From assembly GCF_036077095.1 (NCBI RefSeq), contig NZ_CP107960.1, positions 2,170,001 to 2,234,000 on the forward strand: a stretch of 64,000 nucleotides of DNA, written 5' to 3'. The position numbers and the translations under genes are program-made. Under the pieces are notes generated by a model. The model had not been told where the DNA came from, did not search any database, and worked only from the letters and a program-made list of their open reading frames with translations. How positions within the stretch are numbered: position 1 is the stretch's first letter; every line of letters begins with the position of its first letter. Shown here one piece after another: positions 59,220 to 64,000 of this stretch. Source of the stretch: Streptomyces sp. NBC_00376 (lineage in GTDB: Bacteria; Actinomycetota; Actinomycetes; Streptomycetales; Streptomycetaceae).

Positions 59220-60449
59220 TCAGACGGGCAGTGAGACGCGCATCACAAGACCACCGCCTTCACGGGGCTCCGCGATGATACGGCCGCCGTGTGCGCGCGC
59301 CACGGAGCGCGCGATCGACAGGCCGAGCCCGACCCCCTTGTCGCTGCCCGTTCGCTCCGTACGGAGCCGTCTGAAGGGCTCGAAGAGGTTGTCGATCTCG
59401 TACGCCGGCACCACCGGGCCGGTGTTCGAGACCACCAGCAGGGCCTGACCGCCCTGGAGCTCGGTGGTGACCTCCACCCAGCCCTCCTCCGGGACGTTGT
59501 AGCGCACCGCGTTCTGTACGAGGTTCAGTGCGATCCGCTCCAGCAGGACGCCGTTGCCCTGGACGACGGCCGGGGCCCGCTCGCCGCGGATCTCCACGCC
59601 GCGTTCCTCGGCCTCGCCGCGGGTCTGGTCGATCGCGCGCGAGGCGACCTCGGCGAGGTCGACCGGTTTGCGCTCGACGATCTGGTTGTCGCTGCGGGCC
59701 AGCAGCAGCAGGCCCTCGACCAGCTGCTCGCTGCGCTCGTTGGTGGCCAGCAGGGTCTTGCCCAGCTGTTTCAGCTCCGGCGGGGCCTGGGGGTCGGAGA
59801 GGTGGACCTCCAGCAGCGTGCGGTTGATCGCGAGCGGCGTGCGCAGCTCGTGCGACGCGTTGCCGACGAACCGCTGCTGGGCGGTGAAGGCCCGCTCCAG
59901 GCGGTCGAGCATCTCGTCGAAGGTGTCGGCGAGCTCCTTCAGCTCGTCGTCCGGGCCGTCCAGCTCGATCCGGCGGGACAGGTCCGTTCCGGCCACCCGG
60001 CGGGCGGTGCGGGTGATCCGGCCCAGCGGCGAGAGCACCCGACCGGCCATCGCGTAGCCGAAGGCGAAGGCGATGACGCTCAGCCCCACCAGGGCCAGCA
60101 GCGAGCGGTTCAGGAGCGTGTCGAGCGCCTGCTGCCGCTGGTGGTTGACGCAGGAGTTCATCGCCGCGTTGAAGGCTTCCGGCGATGCCTTCTCCGGCAG
60201 GTTGCAGACATCGCTGCGGACCTGCCCGTTGACGATCTGGAACGGCAGCTCGCTGCCCACGTGCAGGGCCTGGGCGGCCAGCATGTAGATGATCGACAGC
60301 AGCAGGATCCCGGCGATCAGGAACATGCCGCCGTAGAGCAGCGTGAGCCGTATCCGGATGGTCGGACGCAGCCAGTAGGGGGGCTCCTGCTGTTTGGGCT
60401 CCCAGGTGGGCTTCGGGGGCGCCGTCGGCGGCGCGGGGGCGGTGGGCAT
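59220..60449 (-). CDS. cutS: Sensor histidine kinase, CutS-like
   Basis: 409 residues. A proline-rich N-terminus is followed by TM1 (about 30-58), an outside loop with two cysteines (DVCNLPEK and NSCVNHQR), TM2 (about 115-135), a HAMP domain, the His box FVGNASHELRTPLAINR, and an HATPase (NLVQNAVRYN, GVGLGLSIARSV). The paired loop cysteines are a feature described for Streptomyces CutS and suggest redox or disulphide sensing. 6 bp downstream of the regulator gene. Confidence 0.9.
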   Translation of the reverse strand: MPTAPAPPTAPPKPTWEPKQQEPPYWLRPTIRIRLTLLYGGMFLIAGILLLSIIYMLAAQALHVGSELPFQIVNGQVRSDVCNLPEKASPEAFNAAMNSCVNHQRQQALDTLLNRSLLALVGLSVIAFAFGYAMAGRVLSPLGRITRTARRVAGTDLSRRIELDGPDDELKELADTFDEMLDRLERAFTAQQRFVGNASHELRTPLAINRTLLEVHLSDPQAPPELKQLGKTLLATNERSEQLVEGLLLLARSDNQIVERKPVDLAEVASRAIDQTRGEAEERGVEIRGERAPAVVQGNGVLLERIALNLVQNAVRYNVPEEGWVEVTTELQGGQALLVVSNTGPVVPAYEIDNLFEPFRRLRTERTGSDKGVGLGLSIARSVARAHGGRIIAEPREGGGLVMRVSLPV

Positions 60450-60455
60450 CGGCCG

Positions 60456-61109
60456 TCAGATCCGGTAGCCGGAACCGGGCACCGTGACGATCACCGGCGG
60501 CTCGCCGAGTTTCCGGCGCAGCGTCATGACCGTCACCCGGACGACATTGGTGAACGGGTCGGTGTTCTCGTCCCAGGCCTTCTCCAGCAGCTGCTCGGCC
60601 GAGACGACCGCGCCCTCGCTGCGCATCAGGACCTCCAGCACGGCGAACTCCTTCGGTGCGAGCTGGACCTCCGTCTCGCCCCGGAAGACCTCGCGCCGGT
60701 TGGGGTCGAGCTTGATGCCTGCCCGCTCCAGGACGGGCGGCAGGGCCACCGTCGTACGCCGGCCGAGCGCCCGCACCCGCGCGGTGAGCTCACTGAAGGC
60801 GAACGGCTTGGGCAGGTAGTCGTCGGCCCCCAGCTCCAGGCCCTCGACACGGTCGCTGACATCGCCCGACGCGGTGAGCATCAGCACCCGGGTGGGCATG
60901 CCCAGCTCGACGATCCGACGGCAGACGTCGTCGCCGTGGACCAGGGGGAGGTCCCGGTCCAGCACCACGACGTCGTAGTCGTTTACCTCGATGCGCTCCA
61001 GGGCCGCCGCACCGTCGTACACGACATCGACGGCCATGGCCTCCCGGCGCAATCCGGTGGCCACCGCATCGGCGAGCAGCTGCTCGTCCTCCACGACGAG
61101 TACGCGCAC
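60456..61109 (-). CDS. cutR: Response regulator, CutR-like
   Basis: 217 residues from GTG 61109 (VRVLVVEDEQ), the length known for CutR. OmpR class: D51 in VVVLDRDLPLVHGDD, Lys in YLPKPFAF, winged helix APKEFAVLEVLMRSEGAVVS and VVRVTVMTLRRKLGEP. Pairs with the kinase downstream. Confidence 0.92.
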   Translation of the reverse strand: MRVLVVEDEQLLADAVATGLRREAMAVDVVYDGAAALERIEVNDYDVVVLDRDLPLVHGDDVCRRIVELGMPTRVLMLTASGDVSDRVEGLELGADDYLPKPFAFSELTARVRALGRRTTVALPPVLERAGIKLDPNRREVFRGETEVQLAPKEFAVLEVLMRSEGAVVSAEQLLEKAWDENTDPFTNVVRVTVMTLRRKLGEPPVIVTVPGSGYRI

Positions 61110-61481
61110 GGCGCTGTCCTTCCTTAGAAACCTACGTAGAAACTTCAGAACGTCCCGGAGTGCCCACGGTCCGTGGTCCGGACACCCGTCGGCACAGGTC
61201 TGTGCGGCACCATCCTGCACTCAACGCGCATAAACCGGCGGTAAGACGACGCCCCGCGACCTGGGGCTCGGCGGAATTCACCGGATTTTCGGGTCAGTTG
61301 AGGTTTCCCCGGGTTCCGGCCCGGGGAGGACGCATTCACACCCGAGATCACGCCTTGAATGTGGCGTACCACAGGCCACTCCGTCCCCGGAGAGCGCGTG
61401 ATCACCCGCCCTACCGCCTCCGTGCGGAGGGAAACCCCGGGCACACCCCCGTGCCACCGACCCACGATGAGGGGGCGCATT
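61110..61481. other. Divergent intergenic region, 372 bp
   Basis: Upstream of cutR (minus) and of the small gene at 61482 (plus). The promoters of both must lie here; no boxes, operators or RNA genes could be assigned. Confidence 0.45.
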
Positions 61482-61655
61482 ATGGACGCTTTCACCGCAG
61501 GTCTGCTGCAGCGGATCAAGACAACCGAGTACGACCTCACGAGAGCTCGGGAGACGGGCGACGACTTCCTCGCGGACGTCGAGCAGAGCGAGCTGGACGA
61601 CCTTCACCGCCTCGCCGCCGAGCACGGCGTCGAAATCGGCGCCACCAGCGTCTGA
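61482..61655 (+). CDS. Small conserved soluble protein, 57 residues
   Basis: ATG 61482 with GAGGGGGC upstream; ATG 61467 is possible but overlaps that site. Sequence MDAFTAGLLQRIKTTEYDLT, then acidic amphipathic helices (DDFLADVEQSELDDLHRLAAEHG). Looks helical and dimer-forming. Function unknown. Confidence 0.75.
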   Translation: MDAFTAGLLQRIKTTEYDLTRARETGDDFLADVEQSELDDLHRLAAEHGVEIGATSV

Positions 61656-61663
61656 GCACGTCA

Positions 61664-61713
61664 CGCGAGAAGGGCCCCCGATGCCGGGACCGGCGTCGGG
61701 GGCCCTTCTCGCG
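61664..61713. terminator. Bidirectional terminator
   Basis: CGCGAGAAGGGCCCCCGATGCC (61664-61685) pairs with 61692-61713 with one G-T type mismatch, 6-nt loop. Lies between convergent genes. Confidence 0.8.
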
Positions 61714-61758
61714 CGCCGGGCGGACCCGGTCGGCATAGGGCCAGTCTGACGGCAGGCC

Positions 61759-62577
61759 CTAGTCGTGCCAGGCGCCGAACTCCTCCAGAAGGGCCTGCAG
61801 CGGCTCGAAGACGCCCGGCGTGGCGGCGACCGTCAGGTCACCGTCGGCGGGCAGCCCGGGACGCCCGCCGGTGCGGGCGCCGGCCTCGCGGGCGATGAGG
61901 TCGCCCGCCGCCAGGTCCCAGGGGTGGAGCCCGCGCTCGTAGTACCCGTCGAGACGGCCCGCGGCCACGTCGCAGAGGTCGACGGCGGCGGAGCCGCCGC
62001 GCCGGATGTCCCGGAACCGCGGGATCAGCTCGTGGGCCACGTCCGCCTGGTGCGCACGGACCTCGCTGACGTAGTTGAAACCGGTCGAGACGAGCGCCTG
62101 GTCGAGCGGCGGCGCGGGCCGGCAGCGCAGCGCGACGCCGTCGCCGTACGCGCCGCCCTCGGCGTACGCCCCGCCGCCGAGCACCGCCCGGTACGTCTCG
62201 CGGCGCATCGGGGCCTCCACCACGCCCACGACCCGCACGCCGTCCCGTTCGGCGGCGATGGACACCGCCCAGGTGGGCAGCCCGTAGAGGTAGTTCACGG
62301 TGCCGTCGAGCGGGTCGATGACCCAGCGGATGCCGCTGCTGCCCTCGGCGCTGGTCCCTTCCTCGCCGAGGAAGCCGTCCTGCGGGCGGCGTTCGGTCAG
62401 GAAGCCGGTGATCAGCTTCTCGGCGGCGAGGTCCATCTCGGTGACGACGTCGATCGGGCTGGACTTGGTCGCGGCCACTCCCAGATCGGCCGGGCGGCCG
62501 TCACGGAGCAGCGCGCCCGCGCGAGAGGCGGCCTCCAGGGCGAGGGCGAGCAGTTCGGACAGGTTCGGGTCGGTCAC
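61759..62577 (-). CDS. Inositol monophosphatase-family phosphatase
   Basis: 272 residues. Metal-binding motifs are KSSPIDVVTEMD, GEEG, WVIDPLDGTVNYLYG and HPWDLAAGDLIAREAG. The Li+-sensitive sugar-phosphatase family acts on inositol, histidinol or nucleotide phosphates; the substrate is not predictable here. 36 bp downstream of the ferrochelatase gene. Confidence 0.93.
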   Translation of the reverse strand: MTDPNLSELLALALEAASRAGALLRDGRPADLGVAATKSSPIDVVTEMDLAAEKLITGFLTERRPQDGFLGEEGTSAEGSSGIRWVIDPLDGTVNYLYGLPTWAVSIAAERDGVRVVGVVEAPMRRETYRAVLGGGAYAEGGAYGDGVALRCRPAPPLDQALVSTGFNYVSEVRAHQADVAHELIPRFRDIRRGGSAAVDLCDVAAGRLDGYYERGLHPWDLAAGDLIAREAGARTGGRPGLPADGDLTVAATPGVFEPLQALLEEFGAWHD

Positions 62578-62613
62578 GGCTCTCCAGGGGTTCGTGGGCG
62601 TACGGCGGGGCGG

Positions 62614-63741
62614 TTACGCGTACGGGCTGTCGGCGCCCGCCGCGGCGGGCTTCAGGGCCCTGGCCGGGCAGCAGCCGACCGGGCAGAGGTCGTGGCCCGG
62701 CCCGAGCGCGCCCAGCGCGCACCGCTGCACGTCCTGTCCCCGCTCGGTGGCGGCGCGCTCCAGCACCAGCTCGCGCACGGCCGCGGCGAACCGCGGGTCG
62801 GCGCCGACGGTCGCCGACCGGCGCACCGGCAGCCCCAGCTCGGCGGCCTTCGCGGTGGCCTCCGTGTCGAGGTCGTACAGGACCTCCATGTGGTCCGAGA
62901 CGAATCCGATGGGGGCCATCACCGTGGCGGGCACCCCGTCCGCGTGCAGTGCCTCCAGGTGGTCGCAGATGTCGGGCTCCAGCCAGGGGATGTGCGGGGC
63001 GCCGCTGCGCGACTGGTAGACGAGCCGCCAGGGGTACTCGACGCCGGTCTCCTCGCGCACCGCGTCGACGATCAGCCGGGCGACGTCGAGGTGCTCTGCG
63101 ATATAGGCGCCGCCGTCGCCGTGCGCCTCCAGGGGGCCGGAGGTGTCGGCGGCGGAGGTGGGGATGGAGTGCGTGGTGAAGGCGAGGTGCGCCCCGGCCC
63201 GTACGTCCTCGGGGAGGTCGGCCAAGGAGGCGAGGACGCCGTCCACCATGGGTGCCACGAACCCGGGGTGGTTGAAGTAGTGCCGGAGCTTGTCCACCCG
63301 GGGCACCGGCAGCCCCTCCGCCTCCAGGACGGCCAGTGACTCGGCGAGGTTCTCGCGGTACTGCCGGCAGCCGGAGTAGGAGGCGTAGGCGCTGGTGGCG
63401 AGGACGGCGATGCGGCGGTGCCCGGCGGTGGTCATCTCGCGCAGGGTGTCGGTGAGGTACGGCGCCCAGTTGCGGTTGCCCCAGTACACCGGGAGATCCA
63501 GCCCGTGCTCGGCGAAGTCCTTGCGCAGGGCGTCCAGCAGGGCCCTGTTCTGGGCGTTGATCGGGCTGACGCCGCCGAACAGGAAGTAGTGCTTGCCGAC
63601 CTCCTTCAGCCGCTCCTCGGGGATGCCTCGGCCACGGGTCACGTTCGCCAGGAACGGGACCACGTCGTCCGGGCCTTCGGGGCCGCCGAAGGAGAGCAGC
63701 AGCAGGGCGTCGTAGGGGGCGGGATCGCGCAGATCGGACAT
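62614..63741 (-). CDS. hemH: Ferrochelatase (coproporphyrin III type)
   Basis: 375 residues from ATG 63741. [18 protein letters not shown] starts the fold; the catalytic His is in [12 protein letters not shown] and the C-terminal half has [16 protein letters not shown] with the conserved Glu. The C-terminus adds [18 protein letters not shown], four cysteines fitting the [2Fe-2S] site of actinobacterial enzymes. Actinobacteria use the coproporphyrin-dependent haem pathway, where the enzyme is also called CpfC. Inserts Fe2+ into coproporphyrin III. Confidence 0.95.
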   Translation of the reverse strand: MSDLRDPAPYDALLLLSFGGPEGPDDVVPFLANVTRGRGIPEERLKEVGKHYFLFGGVSPINAQNRALLDALRKDFAEHGLDLPVYWGNRNWAPYLTDTLREMTTAGHRRIAVLATSAYASYSGCRQYRENLAESLAVLEAEGLPVPRVDKLRHYFNHPGFVAPMVDGVLASLADLPEDVRAGAHLAFTTHSIPTSAADTSGPLEAHGDGGAYIAEHLDVARLIVDAVREETGVEYPWRLVYQSRSGAPHIPWLEPDICDHLEALHADGVPATVMAPIGFVSDHMEVLYDLDTEATAKAAELGLPVRRSATVGADPRFAAAVRELVLERAATERGQDVQRCALGALGPGHDLCPVGCCPARALKPAAAGADSPYA

Positions 63742-63894
63742 GGCACCGATCCTGCCACCCGCCTCGGACAGCCTTCCCACCGACATCGGCTCCGGGGCAG
63801 ACCCCGCTGCCGGACCGATCGCGCCGACCGTAGGCTGTATCGGTTACGTCCGCGTATTACAGGCGCGTGCGATCACGCTGTTCCGGAGCCCCCC

Positions 63895-64000
63895 TTGCCC
63901 AGTCCCTACCGTGCGATATTCGCCGCCCCCGGCACCAAGGAATTCTCGGCGGCCGGTTTCCTCGGCCGGATGCCGCTGTCCATGATGGGCATCGGTGTGG
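63895..64000 (+). CDS. Probable MFS transporter, N-terminal fragment
   Basis: From TTG 63895, 35 codons: PSPYRAIFAAPGTKEFSAAG then FLGRMPLSMMGIGV, running off the right edge. The short basic/aromatic start followed by a first membrane helix and the GRMP-S-M pattern fit the major facilitator superfamily. GGAG lies upstream; no ATG or GTG is available in frame. Confidence 0.6.
   Translation, partial: MPSPYRAIFAAPGTKEFSAAGFLGRMPLSMMGIGV

Overview
This window is high-GC actinobacterial DNA, almost certainly from a Streptomyces chromosome. The evidence is the codon pattern, frequent GTG starts, and a right half with typical streptomycete families (CutRS-like two-component system, DUF3093, DUF3159, DUF3710, DUF4193, and a ferrochelatase with C-terminal cysteines). 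It divides into an accessory left part (1 to about 36.5 kb) and a core-like right part (about 37.1 to 64 kb).

1-21.3 kb is a non-ribosomal peptide locus. One uninterrupted minus-strand frame runs from 15816 off the left edge (at least 5272 codons). It reads A-T / C-A-T-E / C-A-T-E / C-A-T / C-A. The large plus-strand open frames over it are shadows. Directly upstream in the same direction is a serine hydrolase of the beta-lactamase/PBP fold, the family of stand-alone peptide cyclases typified by SurE. Divergent from it are an ABC ATPase and a large FtsX-type permease. An MbtH-like protein lies beyond them.

21.4-28.9 kb looks like a second, ribosomal peptide (RiPP) locus. It holds an alpha/beta hydrolase, a stand-alone PheT-type B3/B4-domain protein, a 64-residue candidate precursor peptide, a fused E1-like/YcaO cyclodehydratase, and a DesK/DesR-type histidine kinase and regulator. 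An IS5-family element (22255-23620, TGA target duplication) has inserted exactly at the hydrolase stop codon and separates it from the B3/B4 gene. A second, convergent LuxR-type two-component system with a divergent small membrane protein follows (29.0-31.2 kb).

31.3-36.5 kb is an insertion hot spot. It contains the 3' end of an agmatine deiminase gene, an IS256-type transposase N-terminus, and the N-terminus of an SNF2-type helicase resembling DrmD of DISARM defence. It also contains a nested structure, TTA-IS-TTA-element-TTA-IS-TTA. The two outer IS copies (1125 bp each) are inverted and apparently identical. The inner element carries a split transposase and a 198-residue passenger gene.

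From 37.1 kb the genes look like stable chromosome: a TRAM/TrmA-type RNA methyltransferase, a KimA-like potassium transporter, ACC deaminase with a GntR regulator, and a pair of TrkA/RCK proteins. These are followed by a DUF3159 membrane protein with an OB-fold protein, kdpE and kdpD, an orphan ABC ATPase, and kdpFABC preceded by a tiny coupled ORF. Then come DUF3710, dut, a PaaI-type thioesterase, DUF3093, a 325-residue protein, DUF4193, cutRS, a 57-residue protein, an inositol-monophosphatase-family protein, ferrochelatase, and the start of a probable MFS transporter. Potassium handling (KimA-like, TrkA pair, Kdp) dominates 38.5-54.8 kb. I saw no tRNA, rRNA or CRISPR array.
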